DNA from: Lasiosphaeria ovina
Taxonomy: Eukaryota; Ascomycota; Sordariomycetes; Sordariales; Lasiosphaeriaceae
Reading direction: 5' to 3'
DNA length: 64,000 bases
NCBI GenBank assembly: GCA_033439765.1
Contig: JAULSN010000001.1
Span: 9,099,861 to 9,163,860 of the forward strand
This document shows positions 1 through 11,451 of the stretch, piece by piece. How positions within the stretch are numbered: the stretch's first letter is position 1; each line of letters begins with the position of its first letter. A program made the translations under genes and the position numbers. The notes below the pieces were generated by a model, which saw nothing but the letters and a program-made list of their open reading frames with translations, was not told where the DNA came from and made no database searches.

Positions 1-576
1 CCGTAGCATCCTGCTGCATTCCGGCTCAATGCCCTCCGCTACGTAGTTATCCCAACACCGATCGTACCAGTTGATCTCGCCGTACTCGTTCTCGCAGTCG
101 AGCTTGCAATCCAGCTTCAAATACTCAATCCTCGACACCTTTTGCAGCTCTGCAACAACTTTTCGCGCGCTGTCCCGGAGAAACGAAAGCTTGTGGTCTT
201 CTGTGTACCGAACCTCAATCTCAAACCTTCGCAAGCACGGCAGAAGCTCAGCCCTGTGCGGTCGCCTACCGCCGAAAGAAACCTTACCGAAAACCCCCTC
301 TAGGCCCCTGGAGTAGTTGATGTAGCTGTAGTGGGGGCCGTAGGTGTTGGAGATCATGATGTTGAATGTGTTTTCACCGTAGAGGATGGACAGGCCCTCG
401 GCGCGGACTTGTCGACATGTGCGGAGCAATTGGGCGCTCAGCGGCACTGGGGAGACTGACCATTGGTTCCCCAGTGTGGTTGGATGGCAAAGGAGTAGTC
501 GGTAGATCTTGTTGCGGATCTCTGGAGGAAGAACGAGGAACCGGGGAGAGCCGTTAGTGCTGGCCATAGCGTTCAT
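1..576 (-). CDS. F-box-like / 2EXR-type hypothetical protein, 3' end outside window
   Basis: The minus strand is open from an ATG at 574-576 to the window edge, giving 192 codons without a stop, so the C-terminus is missing. Residues about 12-26 read FLVLPPEIRNKIYRLLL, the leucine/proline-rich helix that opens many fungal F-box-like or 2EXR proteins. It is followed by LLRTCRQVRAEGLSILY, the typical second helix in which a conserved Cys and Arg precede a YxxNTF segment (here YGENTFNIM). These proteins are numerous in Pezizomycotina and mostly uncharacterised; some may recruit substrates to SCF ubiquitin ligases, which is not shown here. Codon use is normal and no break is seen. A second in-frame Met lies three codons downstream. 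Confidence is high that it is coding and moderate for the family. Confidence 0.75.
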   Translation of the reverse strand, partial: MNAMASTNGSPRFLVLPPEIRNKIYRLLLCHPTTLGNQWSVSPVPLSAQLLRTCRQVRAEGLSILYGENTFNIMISNTYGPHYSYINYSRGLEGVFGKVSFGGRRPHRAELLPCLRRFEIEVRYTEDHKLSFLRDSARKVVAELQKVSRIEYLKLDCKLDCENEYGEINWYDRCWDNYVAEGIEPECSRMLR

Positions 577-2729
577 CGTGAATGCCTCGCGTGTCTAACC
601 AGGTTGATGTTTTGTGGAAGATTTTGGGCCCGAGGTCAGATATTTTATGCCTAGGGGAAAATAAATTTAACTTCTCGGCGTGCACGGCATACGGTTGCAA
701 GAAACTCTGCGAGGGGGTACATTGACGTCAAAAAATGCGTTTATTTGCCCTGTCACATGGCGTGGGGTTTGACATTCAAGGCCAAGATACTTGTTTCGCA
801 TCCACCACGGCGTGTGATCTCGATTAGGCGTTGAGTCATATGATCGATGCCCTGAGATGAACAGGCCAGGTTCTCTTGTGGATGGCAAGCCAGTGATGGA
901 TTGACTCTGCTGACTGGTAGGAAAGCAGCGGTCTGGCTGGATGATGAAGAACTGTTGGCTTGAAGGCGTAATAATCTAGCGAGTCAGTGGCTTAATTGGC
1001 TTACTCGGCTACGGCCGAAGGCGCTGAGCCAACGCAATAGACTACGCGGCCTTATAGGACTTCTGCGCCTTGAGAGCTTGTGAGAGCCTGTGAAAACAAG
1101 GCCAAATTCTGTATATGTAGAGGGTGGGTCTTCGCACGGCGTGAGTCTTCTCGGTGTACGTGCTATCGGGTAGCAAATCCATGGTTGTGCCGAACCTTGA
1201 CGGCTCCGGGCTGTTCAAAGTTCGGGTGTGTGGAGCGGAGTGGCCGGCATATGATGCGCCAGTTGTAGTCGGCCGGATCTGAGAACCTTTCATGTTGGAC
1301 TCGTGCTTCGTGGGATTGGCTTTTATTTTGTGACCAACTTTAATCTATATATCGCATAGAGGGCCTTCCTACCCCTAGACTTCCTTTCTTCTTCACCAAT
1401 CAACAACTTCTTCAATCTTTGACTGATTCTTATTCACCCAATCAGATCTTCTTTTTCTTCTCCCTTCAGCTCATCAGTCAGTAGGGTTATTAACCCTTAC
1501 CCTGTTGGCTATAACCTCGATCCAACCTCACTGCTAACCTCAACCAACCCACCTCGAGTCATTACGTCAAATGACTCCCAACTAACCTACCCTACACCTT
1601 CCAACCTCATACTATACATGAGAGCTATCAGCAGAGCTCAGGTTGTGTTCCCCAGACGTACGATATCGCCTCGTATGGGTGAGAGAGTTGGCAAAATTTT
1701 GTTACTCGAGTTGGATTTCCAACAGACCGATGTCTCCGGGCTCAATCCGTACGAGGCGGATGGAATCTTGATCGGGTAGTTCATTGTCTAGAGCGATCCC
1801 CGCCGTCGTGACTTGATGCAGTGCCAGCGGTACGGCAGACAAGGCAGAGCGGCTATCTCGCCGGCGTTGAGATATATTCTGAATCCCTGGTTTCTTGAGT
1901 TACCAATGCCCTAAGGCTGGTACAAAAAAAAGGTATAAAAACCCACCAGCCTCAGGTACTAAAAGCTCTTCGATGGATAGTTCGCGAAGGTCACGCCGGT
2001 CGTAAAGCGACGCCGTACTAAGCTTCCGCACACAGCAATTTGATGAGTCAGGGGTAAGATGAAAGAGCTGGGTTGAGTCGGAGGGTGCTTCAACTTCCCC
2101 AGTGGTGCGACGAAGCACCTTGGGGAGACGATTTCAAGGAACCTTTCGGGCACCGTAAGACACTTTCCACAAAGTATGGTACGGAATACTTCAGATTGCA
2201 GGACGGCGGTTCATTCGGAGCTCATGGCGTGCTGCTGAGTTCCGCGGAGAACTAGGATCTGCCGCCACCATACGCGCGGGAGCATCCGTCTTTGATCTTC
2301 GTTTTCTTCTTGATCTCGTTAATCTCGCCATGAAGCATGACGGGGCGTTGCGGCGATAATTGGAATCGAAATTACCAGGGCAAACCACAGTCCGGCAGCC
2401 TTTACAGCACACCGGTGTGCCGGAGGACGCGCGGGCAGGAGGCACGGCGCAGAATGGAACTACTCTTACAATCCATCCCACGACCCGATGCAAAGCTCTG
2501 CAGCAAACCAGCAAAAAAAAAAATACTTAACATTCAACAACCTTGCGCCCATTATACTAATAATTTTATCGCACTAATTACCCGCCAAAAGTAGCTCTTG
2601 CTGCTCGGTCATACCGCTGTGCTGATGGTGATGATTCTGATTCCGACAGATTCCAACTTCTGATTTACGGCAGTTGGATTATTGTACTACCCTGGTCGTC
2701 GTCAACGGTGGTGTCCTTCGGCGGATACA
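577..2729. other. Gene-poor stretch
   Basis: I see no convincing gene in these 2.1 kb. The open frames are short, overlap on both strands and lack recognisable motifs. A CT-rich tract lies around 1380-1470, and a TGACGTCA-type palindrome at about 723-730 could be an ATF/CREB site for the gene on the left, but that is only a motif match. Confidence 0.5.
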
Positions 2730-3720
2730 ATGGATCCGGTAGAGAAGGTGGCGCGTCTCTTGCTCTCGCCTGGAGTCGCCAAAAGCATCTTTGTCGCTTA
2801 TGTGACAGCGCTACAATGGTATTTGTCGAGGTCTTCGTCGATTAAACGCCCAGCATTCTGACGACTAGTCAGTCACACGTTGGTGCTATCCAAGACAATG
2901 TGAGGTTGCAGTAAACCATCGACGAACTCCGTCAGCAAAATGAAACCCTGGCACAGCGGATGCGAAATATATGAAGGCGTCTTCGCCCCCTCCTTCCAAT
3001 TTGCTGGAACACGGATCAGCCCATCCAACGGGGCTCGCCTCGCAGCGAGCGACAGGTATACAACCATAGCCTCGCCCCTTCCACAGTCACACCAATCCCA
3101 AAACCTTCGGGACAGGCCGTGTCAGATACCGACTGTCCCTGGAATCTGAAGAGGCACGAGTTTGAGATCACGCTCGAATCATCTTGGGTCTACTCTCGCG
3201 TCATCCCCGAGCTTCGTAGCTCGCTCGCACGCTTCGAGCGCTCTCACTAGGATTAGCCTCAACAACATCTCCATCTTGTCTGTCTTCCGGCTGCCTATCA
3301 CGCTCGACGATGTTGCAAAGATCGGGCCTGCGCTATCCTTTGAGACCGTCCTGCGTAGTCTTTCGTCCCACCCGTCAGCTGCCAGTGTAGTCGGATCCTC
3401 ACCACAACATACCGTGGGTGCAAACGAAGAGGCGTCAGAGCCCCATAAAACTCTAGCAAGCACAATCGTCCTGTGCTTTCTTGTCAATAGGGACCCAATC
3501 CAGTAGGTATCCGGCGTGAGATGCAGAACGCCCAAACTGAGGACTTCAGCTGTGTTGTCATCGGCGATGGCGATGCAGCCAAGATGAAGACGCTCTCGGC
3601 CGACAGGGCGCAACGGACGCTTGAAGGGAGCGCACCTCTAGCAATCAAATCGCTGGGCCTCGACTTTAAGAGCGGCGAATACAGCGTGCCAGTGACAGTA
3701 ATGTATGTCCCCGTTCCCTA
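2730..3720 (+). pseudogene. Decayed small fungal protein gene of the RISLNNIS...FRLPIT type
   Basis: Pieces in different plus frames read like one decayed protein. An opening MDPVEKVARLLLSPG lies at about 2731. Around 3130-3240 the frame reads FEITLESSWVYSRV. After a frame change, RISLNNISILSVFRLPIT follows at about 3252-3306. This last block matches, from memory of fungal proteomes, a widespread short protein with the pattern LSLxxISxISVxxLPI, often found near STAND/NLR-like genes. Several stops and at least one frameshift separate the pieces, so no functional product is expected. Function is unknown even in intact members. A set of chance frames remains possible. Confidence 0.4.
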
Positions 3721-4344
3721 ACAATGGAGAACAAGAGTTCTTCCTGGCACCGTGGGCACGATGACAGCTATCTATACTAGTTGTGACCATGTCCCGAGTC
3801 CTCTGGCCTTCTAGACTCCGTGTCCCGGCACGGGGGCCCTTCGGGACCTGATGTTGGCCGCGGGTCGAGTCCCGGGGTTGTTTACCTTCGGGACGCACAT
3901 GATTGGCCGCATGGGGCTTCGTGGGTCATTGCACCCCTGGCCCATTGATTGGGGTTGTGACAGTAACGAGTATAGGGGGTCACACTGCAAGATGGTAGAT
4001 CGTATAATAGGAGGTGGGTAAGTGATTAATTGAAACCTGCTTCCTTCGCCCTCTGGCTCCGCTAGATAGAGCTTGTATTGTTATATTTCGTCTGCTTCAA
4101 TAAGACTTGCCTTAAGGAGGGACTTCCACAGTTAGATTTATTACAAAAGTGAATGGCTCACACCCATCACCACGTGTATATTAAGGTCGACACAGGCATT
4201 TGCCGCGGTACAGCAAAAGTCAAAACAATTGAACGGCACCGACAGAGTCATACCGGCCGGCTCACGAACCTTACCACCGCCATACAAGATCAAAGTTTTC
4301 GCCCAGGGCACATAAAGAGCTTGTATTATACTTGTGTACTTATG

Positions 4345-4745
4345 ACAATAAAGCGGGTTAGGTGGGCTGAACTGGCTGAGCCAATTCAGCTCCGTATAGC
4401 TCCGTACAGCTCCGCTCGGCCACTATTCAGCTCCGGCCAGCTCCGATCAGCCGTACAGCATTCCGCACACCACACTCTAGGTCCTGGGCGTTACAAAAGG
4501 CCCTTAGTCCTTAAGTTTATACTAGGCTCCTTAGCCAAATAGGGTAGTTAAGCTACTATAAGATGTAGTTTCGAACTGGTAGTTAGATCTGGAGGAGTGG
4601 GTAATGCCGGCGGCGGTCCGCCGGTGAGGTTCGCCGGCTGAAGTCTAAGTGGGTCGGAGCTGTACGGAGCCACACTGAGCTGACTAGGGGCTGATTGGAG
4701 CTTAACTGACATAGCCAGTTTAGCCGCCCAAACACCACCTTTTTG
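4345..4745. repeat. Inverted-repeat element with AGCTCCG subterminal repeats (MITE-like)
   Basis: The left end (about 4361-4400) reads GGGCTGAACTGGCT then CAATTCAGCTCC. The reverse complement of the right end (about 4690-4740) reads GGGCGGCTAAACTGGCT then CAGTTAAGCTCC. The two arms therefore match imperfectly in inverted orientation. Multiple AGCTCCG(T/A) units sit just inside both ends, as in hAT-type elements with subterminal repeats. I could not find a clean target duplication, so the exact borders are uncertain. No coding capacity is seen inside. Confidence 0.4.
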
Positions 4746-5571
4746 TACAACTATTAGAGAGCCAGAGATGCTCAATTCAATCACTTTCGCACCCCTAAAT
4801 AAGCAGGACAGTGTTTCTGACAAAAGTTTGTAGCCTGTGCGGAGTGGCCTCGGGGTGTGTCGTTTTGTATTTTATAGATTGTTAGTAATAGGGGACTAGA
4901 ATATTAAGAACGTAATTTACTCAAACCTCGGGTCCATTTGTATGTTGTATTTTCCTTAGTGTAATCCAAGACATCCCGCGGGATGGGATTGTTGTTATCA
5001 TTGTAATTAAAGCCATTCTCCTCAGTATTTCTCACTCTCTCCTCTGCCGTTATTTTCTTGCCCATTTTTAGAGTCGCCTGCCACTAGGTTGAGATAAGAG
5101 GGCTACATTTAGCAACCGAATGAATAGAGACGAAGCAGTCCGCTTAGAGAGTGCCTTAACTTAAGGTTTGAGATAGTAAGTTTTATCCACTCTCTTAAAT
5201 GAGAAGACGAAAATTGAGACTGAATTGGGAAAGAAACAGGGTTGTATTGTACCTCGGGGGGAAGGGAAGAGAGAGGGGGGAAGCTGGGCGGCCCCAGTTT
5301 TGGGACACAGGTGGCCCAAAACTGTTCCTTCGCGAAAAATTGCCATTTGATGCCTACTCGTCCAAAACCACGTTTGGCGGCTTCCCTGATCATGTCCTGA
5401 GAGCGCCTGAGCAGCGTCTGAGCAAGGTGGCAAGGGGCGGTGTCGGGACTGGGGGATGATGAGGGCAACTTTAGCGTAAAACAACAAACAACAACATTCC
5501 ATTGCTTTCTAAAAACCCCACGCCCACGATTGTAGTGCCCTCCACAAGTTCGAAAAAAATGGGTATCCCGC

Positions 5572-6248
5572 TTAAAACCCGTCCTTTGTAAGTTGGGCAA
5601 GGAACACGGCCATCTCCGCCGGCTCGGACGAGTTGCGGATGTCCTCGATGTCGGCAAGCTCTTGCTAGAGGCCCGTCAGCTTTTCATCCATCTCGATCTT
5701 TTCTTCCCCGTTTTCTCAACAGAACAATGTCGCAAAGCGACCAGGGTAGGTAGGGTAGGTAGGTAAGGTAGGTAGGTAAGGTAGGTAGGTAAGGTAGGTA
5801 GGTAAGGTAGGTAGGTAAGGTAGGTAGGTAAGGTAGGTAGGTAAGGTAGGTAGGTATTCGAGGCCTGCCAGCAAGCACCCCACACACCTGGTTCAGCGGC
5901 CGCGGGAGCCAGAGGATGAACTGCTCTCGGTTCAGCGTCTAATTTTAACCGAAACCCAAAGGGCAATCCGTTAGCACTGCCGACCACACACACTTTAATC
6001 GCTACGCGGCATCTGCAGGAAAAAAAACCACTTGCCATCAAGTCGACAACCTTGACGTCGTCGATCATCGCCTCGATGTACGCCTTGAGGTGGGCAAAGG
6101 CCAGACCCTGGGCGGCCACCTTTTGCCGGAAATTGTTCTGCGCCTTCCACTCCGGCGGCGACGACGGCGGCACGGCCCGCTTGAAGCTGCCGACGGGGCT
6201 GTCGTCGTCGATGGGCTCGTCGGGGTAGTATGTTGGACGGTATGCCAT
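5572..6248 (-). pseudogene. Broken short gene carrying a 13-bp minisatellite
   Basis: An ATG at 6246-6248 opens a clean frame of about 73 codons (MAYRPTYYPDEPIDDD...) rich in Pro, Ser and Asp at first and then helical (about 6030-6248). The matching 3' piece at 5572-5710 reads IEMDEKLTGL, then an in-frame TAG (5665-5667), then QELADIEDIRNSSEPAEM and a TAA at 5572-5574. Between them lie a donor-like GTGGTT after codon 73, unrelated sequence and the 13-bp tandem repeat. I do not recognise the family; the ends look like a small coiled-coil protein. The TAG and the expanded repeat suggest it is dead. An unusual multi-intron structure skipping the stop cannot be excluded. Confidence 0.4.
5758..5858. 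repeat. 13-bp minisatellite, about 7 copies
   Basis: The unit GGTAAGGTAGGTA repeats head to tail with essentially no variation, preceded by shorter GTAGG units. Because 13 is not a multiple of 3, all frames cycle through the same peptide, which creates spurious Tyr-Leu-Pro-Thr open frames on the minus strand. Confidence 0.9.
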
Positions 6249-6514
6249 GGTTTGTGCGTGGTTCTGGTTTTTTAATTTTTTAATGATGTGGGTGGATGTG
6301 TGGGTGGTTGTGCTTGGTTTTTTTTCGTATCGAAATGCCGGTGGGTGGGCTTTCCAGGTTAGGTAGCGGTTCGTTATTGTTTTTGCCGCTTGGTGCAGGT
6401 GGGTTTCATGAGTCGACTGGAATTGGTGGCTAGTTGTTTCCTTGTTTCCTTGCTTCCTGGTGCAGATGCAGATGGGTTGCCCAAATTGAGTAGGTAGAAC
6501 TGGTGTTTGTTTAT

Positions 6515-7415
6515 GAGCTTTGATGCGCGCACTCACCTACCTTTTCAGGCCACCTACCTGTGGGTCCTTGGCAACTGCCAACGCGGGGGCTGCGTTTTGT
6601 ATTGTAAAATGCCGTATTCCACCCAACGGCCTACCGGCACTAAGGAACCCCGGAAAAGTCAAATGACACTATTTGAACTTTCATATGCTGGGCTTTTTGC
6701 GCGCAGTTGGTGTTTTAAGGTCCGCAGTAGCCAGGTAGCCTTTGCAGGCCTTTGTATGCCTTTACAGTCCTTTCCTTTGCGAAAGAACACATCGTCAACC
6801 TAACATTCCGGCTCACAGTCTTCATGATGCATTTTTTCGAGATTTCCTCTGACGATTCGTGCTAATCCTCACCTCTATGACATGGAGTTGCCGATGTGGC
6901 ATAGCCGCAGGGCGCAACGCTGTCGTATTTGGGAGGATTCAATTGATGTTATGGAAGAGATATTCTTCGATTCCGGGGATGAAGATGACCCTCATCTTCT
7001 TAAAGTACGTGACAGAAGAGAGGGCGGCTGCGATAACCCGGTTGTCATAGACCAGGGAGCTAGGTTAATAGACTTAAGACAAAGGAAATACGCACCATGT
7101 TAACAAATCAGGATTCAACGGATTACTCAGGTAACTAGGCGCCTGCCATGACATTTGGCTAATTTACGTACAAATCCAGGTCTCAGAGTTGCTATTTGCA
7201 AGTTGCCCTTATTTCGAGGCTGACTCAGCAACGAAGAAATCGTGGCTTTTTCAACCTTGTTGACCCGGGCTGCCGGGCTGCATGATAAGCGGCTAGATGG
7301 TAATTCGGGATTTTACCGGCCTTAATTAGGCTCTGAGTATCTCAGTTGCCAGCAGGTGCCAAAGACCCACAGGTAGGTGGCCTGAAAAAGTGGGTGAATG
7401 CGCGCATCAAAGCTC
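6515..7415. mobile_element. hAT-like non-autonomous DNA transposon, 901 bp
   Basis: The two ends are long terminal inverted repeats. The left begins GAGCTTTGATGCGCGCA and the right ends with its complement TGCGCGCATCAAAGCTC. Similarity continues for about 65 bp through CAGGCCACCTACCTGTGGGT. The element is flanked on both sides by the perfect 8-bp direct repeat TTGTTTAT (6507-6514 and 7416-7423), a target duplication of hAT-superfamily length. The interior has no transposase. It shares blocks (6640-6800, 6900-7250) with the longer relative at 50598-52376, including the C-terminal codons of that copy's open frame (RRAQRCRIWED, FDSGDEDDPH at about 6903-7000). It is best read as an internally deleted derivative needing a transposase in trans. 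Confidence 0.85.
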
Positions 7416-7423
7416 TTGTTTAT

Positions 7424-8070
7424 TTCCTCGCTGCCTGAGGCAAACGTGCTCCCCAAATTGAGTAGTTGGCTACCTGGTATCTATTTGTTAGTTAGGGTAG
7501 GCACGTAGTTGGTTGGTAGTCGTGCTTGCTACCTGGTGCAGATGAGTTTCACTTTCCAAAATAAAGCAGAATTGGTGGTAAATTATTTCCTTTCCCCCTG
7601 TTACGAGCCTCGAATGTTGCTCTCGTCAGCCCTTGTCAACCACAACACCCCTCGCCACTTTTGCTCAGGCGACAGCCATGAAAATATTATGGAAGTAACT
7701 TCAATTGGCTTAGACTGGATGGGCAGTAATTTGAGTGCCCAGAGCTTAAAATATGAGAATTGGCAACTTTTCGCGAGGGAAGTACTATGGTTGGCCCAAA
7801 CTGGGACCGCCGAGGAACATATAAATACCTGCCCTCTTTGAGAAGAGCGAGTCTCTTTGGACTATGAAAAACGACATGTTGGCTTATTTGCATTGTACAT
7901 GTACATACTCTTCTATACAAAGGCGCGCTAATTGCGCCACCCCTTGTAATTCTTGACCTCTACAGCCAAATACTTGTGCACACCTGCACATATGGTAATT
8001 GGCAATTACGCTAACTTACAATTGCACACGCGACTGCAATAACTTGCAGCTCATCATCATCGTCAGCCCA
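7424..8070. other. Intergenic stretch with degenerate local duplications
   Basis: No gene is seen. The segment 7450-7600 repeats, in degraded form, the sequence left of the transposon (about 6390-6500): both hold CCCAAATTGAGTAG, TGGTGCAGATG and AATTGGTGG followed by a TTTCCTT tract. The segment 7740-7800 resembles the reverse complement of 5290-5350 (GGCAACTTTTCGCGAGGGAA against GGCAATTTTTCGCGAAGGAA). These look like old repeat copies. Confidence 0.5.
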
Positions 8071-8406
8071 GTTGGCCTGGCTCCACCTCGATTTGCAATG
8101 GTAGCGCTATTCTGCCTCGGGCACGCCAGCTTCGCCGTTGACACGCACGTCTGGCGTATCGCGGGTCTGCTAGGCTAGCGGCTGCACGCCGCGTCGCGCG
8201 ACGCCGCGCACCTCCACCTCAACGCCACCGTACCCGACAACCTTAAGTACCCGCTACATTTGCTGCTGGTGACGCACGGGAAGCGCTACGGTGAGTGCAG
8301 GGCCGGCGGGAAGGCCGCTGGGACGTGTACGTTGCAGAGAGCTTTTCCTGGGGCGGAGGAGGATATGGGGGAGCGCGAGGTCAAGCTGGAGCAGGCGCTC
8401 GAGTGA
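8071..8406 (+). pseudogene. HhH-GPD DNA glycosylase (endonuclease III-like) C-terminal relic
   Basis: The plus frame from 8071 reads through VALFCLGHASFAVDTHVWR, the helix with the catalytic Asp (SFAVDTHV) of HhH-GPD base-excision glycosylases. It continues with NLKYPLHLLLVTHGKRYGEC, the segment that ends the domain before the Fe-S or C-terminal extension. An in-frame TAG at 8176-8178 follows GLLG, where family members usually carry Trp (LGWV), so TGG became TAG. The N-terminal two thirds, with the helix-hairpin-helix and catalytic Lys, are not found upstream. The frame ends at TGA 8404-8406. It is a truncated, non-functional copy; the intact parent is expected elsewhere in the genome. Confidence 0.7.
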
Positions 8407-8756
8407 GTTGAGAATCACGCATGTTGTTTGTTGTTTTGGGGGCTGTTCTATTTGTTTTCTTTTCGTTCGCCTCAATCTTTGAGCTCTATTTGCCCGCTAG
8501 ATCACGCCGTCATCTCTATTCAAGCCCTCTCTTCCAGCCGACAGAGGTCTCATCGACTGCAGCAATGACCCCGGAGCAAGTCCAGCAGTTTTGAACGGTC
8601 GTGATGAACGTTTAAGGCAAGCAGCGTCAAACGCTCCCCTGCCGCTCCTGCGACAGGAGAAGCACCCCGAAGGGGGCAAGAGTCGCTCCGATTGAGCCAT
8701 TCTCCTGCGTTTACAATAGCCCCAGAGCATTGTGGGCGGGGCAATGGCAGAGCAGT

Positions 8757-10536
8757 TCAAAATGGCGTCCCCAGATAATCCTTCAGGAGCCGCTGTCCGA
8801 GCCCGGCACACGGAGGCTCGAAAATATCGACCCAGGGCATCTGGCGGATATCTGCCATGATTTCAACCCACGACACCGACCTCGGCTCCTTCATGTCGCT
8901 AGCTATCATTTCCATCGAAGTCGCGAGGTCTTTATCACCAGGTTCACTGATGCTGCAGAGAACGAGAAGCCAAAGGCGGACGAGGCGTAGGTCGGGACTG
9001 TTCCAGACATGTTCCGCATTGGACTTGCTCGATAGCATCCCAAGCAACGTTGAGATACGTGCTTCAGCAGTTCCGGGATAGGAGCGACACCTTCGCTTCA
9101 CCCGTATAATCCAGATCACAGCGCCGAGCCGAAGCGCCTCCGAAATAATATCCCAACGTGTTACTGGCTCGGATCTCAATGGTTGATCCAGCAACTGGTG
9201 AGTGACTGGATTCATGAGGAACCCCATCTGCTCTTCATCATCCCAGGTGGCATTACCTCTGGTTGCTAGCTCAAATCGAATAAGTGCAGCGAGCGCGTTC
9301 AGATCACCTATGCAGGACGTGACGTTCATGAATCGTGTATTCTGTGTGTTTTCGTCGCTGATGACGCCGAGTAGCGGAGCGGGCAGCGTGTCTAGGCCTG
9401 AGCCACGGAATATGCTGACGCTGGCGCCGGCCATGGGAGCGGATAATGGAAACAGTGGCTTGGTGTCGTGGAGCAATGCTGCAGTAATGTCCACCCTAAA
9501 GTGACTTGTTAGTTTCCATAACAAATCCCCAGCAATTGCATAGGTTATCAGATGTCGCCGAGCCATACCATGAAATCATGAGCATCAGGTCCTGGTTGGC
9601 CTCCAAGGTAGAGATGCCGCCTCTTGCCGTAATCACCGTCCACATGCCCTTCACGTGGATCATCGCCTGGTCAAAGTCCAGACTGGTAAACTGATCTCAA
9701 AGCCTTAGCTGCATGGCTTTTTCTCATTTGCTTTAGGCGCCACGGCTCCCAAGGTAGAGCTTACATTGTAGCAGACCAGTGCCAGCACCGCATGGAGTAC
9801 ACTATCAGACGTCGCGCTGCTTGCATCAGAGCTGGAAAGCCTGGACTCGACGCACTGGATAGTTTCTAAAGAGCGTTCCAGCGCCAGGGATCGCAGCTCT
9901 CTGGCGGATCTGCGGTATAGTGGGATAAGGACGCTGGGTGAAGTGAAGATTTGTTGGTAGTGATGAAGGAAGGTGGATTGTCTGAAGGCGAAGGGGAACC
10001 AGAAGGTGTTTGTCGAGCAAGCTGTGTCCAAGTTTGGTTAGTAACAGTGGTAAGGTGAGAGTTGAAGTCGATGGAGGACTTGGGGTATCCTTACTGGAGC
10101 CCATTGCGTTCCTTCCTGCGACCATGATTAAGGTGAATCCATAAGCTGAAAACCAGTCCTCTCCCCATTCCTTCTCAAAGACGGATAATGCATGCAATAT
10201 GGGCGGCGCCGCAGTATATAGTGCAGTATATTGCGCAGCGGTCTCTGGCACGACCAAATCCTTCGCAGGAACTTGCAGGTGGTCGACATCTCGACTGGTC
10301 GAATGCTCACCTTGGCCAGTCCTCGACACCACCCCTGGCGTTTCTGCCAAGGACCATACGGAGGTGACGAATTGAGGTGCTTTCGATGGCTTTCTTCGGG
10401 ACATGCCAATGTCGACCATGAGATGGCGACGCACCTTGGAGTCGAGCGACCTGCTGCGGGTGCGGCGTTGAGTAGTAGGGTTACGAGTATCGGCATGTAT
10501 GAAGAGGAGGCGTCTCTTCTCTGGGGGCCCCTCCAT
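8757..10536 (-). CDS. Fungal-specific transcription factor-like protein (Fungal_trans_2 type)
   Basis: Four exons join in frame: 10536-10095, 10021-9765, 9690-9569 and 9495-8757. All three introns are 73-74 nt with GT...AG. The product has about 519 residues. The N-terminus (LLFIHADTRNPTTQRR... then RSRSLDSKVRRHLM) is the short basic segment typical of fungal regulators that lack a clear zinc cluster. The middle holds the helical FPFAFRQSTFLHHYQQIF block. It is followed by MIHVKGMWTVITARGGISTL, a hallmark of the fungal transcription factor domain (expected Ala/Gly-Leu-rich helices). No Zn2Cys6 motif is present, so DNA binding is uncertain. The last exon holds no break and ends at 8757. It is probably a nuclear regulator of unknown target. 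Confidence 0.75.
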
Positions 10537-11283
10537 TATCGGTTGATGTCAAAACGTAAGTAGCGATAGATAGAGAGCGGATTACTTGTGACGTCGGATT
10601 GAAGGGCATTTGTTAGACGACGGAATTTCGTTGCTAGTCAGCTAGCAAAGGCCGTACGAGCAGGAAAGGGTTTACAGTGACTAAAACCAATGTCACGAGA
10701 GGCGCAAGAAATACGCCATGCCAGGAAACGAATCGCAACTGTTAATGACGAATTTTAGTGAATCATATGTCCAAGACTGCGTAAAATCTTTGCGTATTTT
10801 CGACGCGATGGCTATTGGCGGCAGCCTGTCCATGGCATCAACCAAGGAAAACCAGTCGGCTTCCCGCGTGTATCCACAGAATGATTTCAAATCAACAGCG
10901 TAAACAGAGCGCAAAAGACGATTGGTAATCATCCCAATAATGACAATCCTTGCCATTTCCGATACACCATTAACCTTTTTCGGCGACTTGAGGCTACACC
11001 GTCGCCGTCGGACAGAGCTTACACGGCGGTCCAATCGTATGCATTCCGATCTGGTCTTTGGGGTATTCTGATTGGCACAAAGTGGATGAAACGTGCAAAA
11101 GGAGTCCGTTTGCCTAAGCTGTTTTGGTGATACCATGATCCTGTTTAGGGAACGTCGAAACCGAGAGACTTTGTAATCGCTTCATTTCTAGGCCCAGGGC
11201 AGAATGGGCTGCCACCTATGTACGGTCCGCATGACTGTTCAGCTTGCGAGTTAATTAATTCATGATCATGAGGGATCCAATGC

Positions 11284-11292
11284 GTATAAATA
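11284..11292 (+). promoter_or_regulatory. TATA-like box upstream of the GST gene
   Basis: TATAAATAC lies about 160 bp upstream of the GST start codon, in the expected orientation. It is a motif match only. Confidence 0.4.
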
Positions 11293-11451
11293 CAAGTAAG
11301 AACCGCCGTGAATGAGAAGGGTCAAAACGTGAAAAGCAGATTCATCACGCACCACGACTTGCGATCTCACTATTGGCTTCCTCCTGCACGACTTGAACGC
11401 TGCACAGCTTTAACTCAGTCCCATGGTTTGCGCCAACAGCCTTCGCCCACC

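Noticed and set aside
3956..4130. Possible solo LTR starting TGTGACAGTAACG and ending ACTTCCACA
   Set aside because: It has TG...CA ends and a TATA-like end, but no matching target duplication and no second copy in the window.
5684..5887. Tyr-Leu-Pro-Thr repeat protein
   Set aside because: It is produced solely by the 13-bp minisatellite read in rotating frames.
10693..11136. 147-codon minus-strand frame with an ATG
   Set aside because: No recognisable domain or splice context; it lies in the gap between two well supported genes and could be chance.
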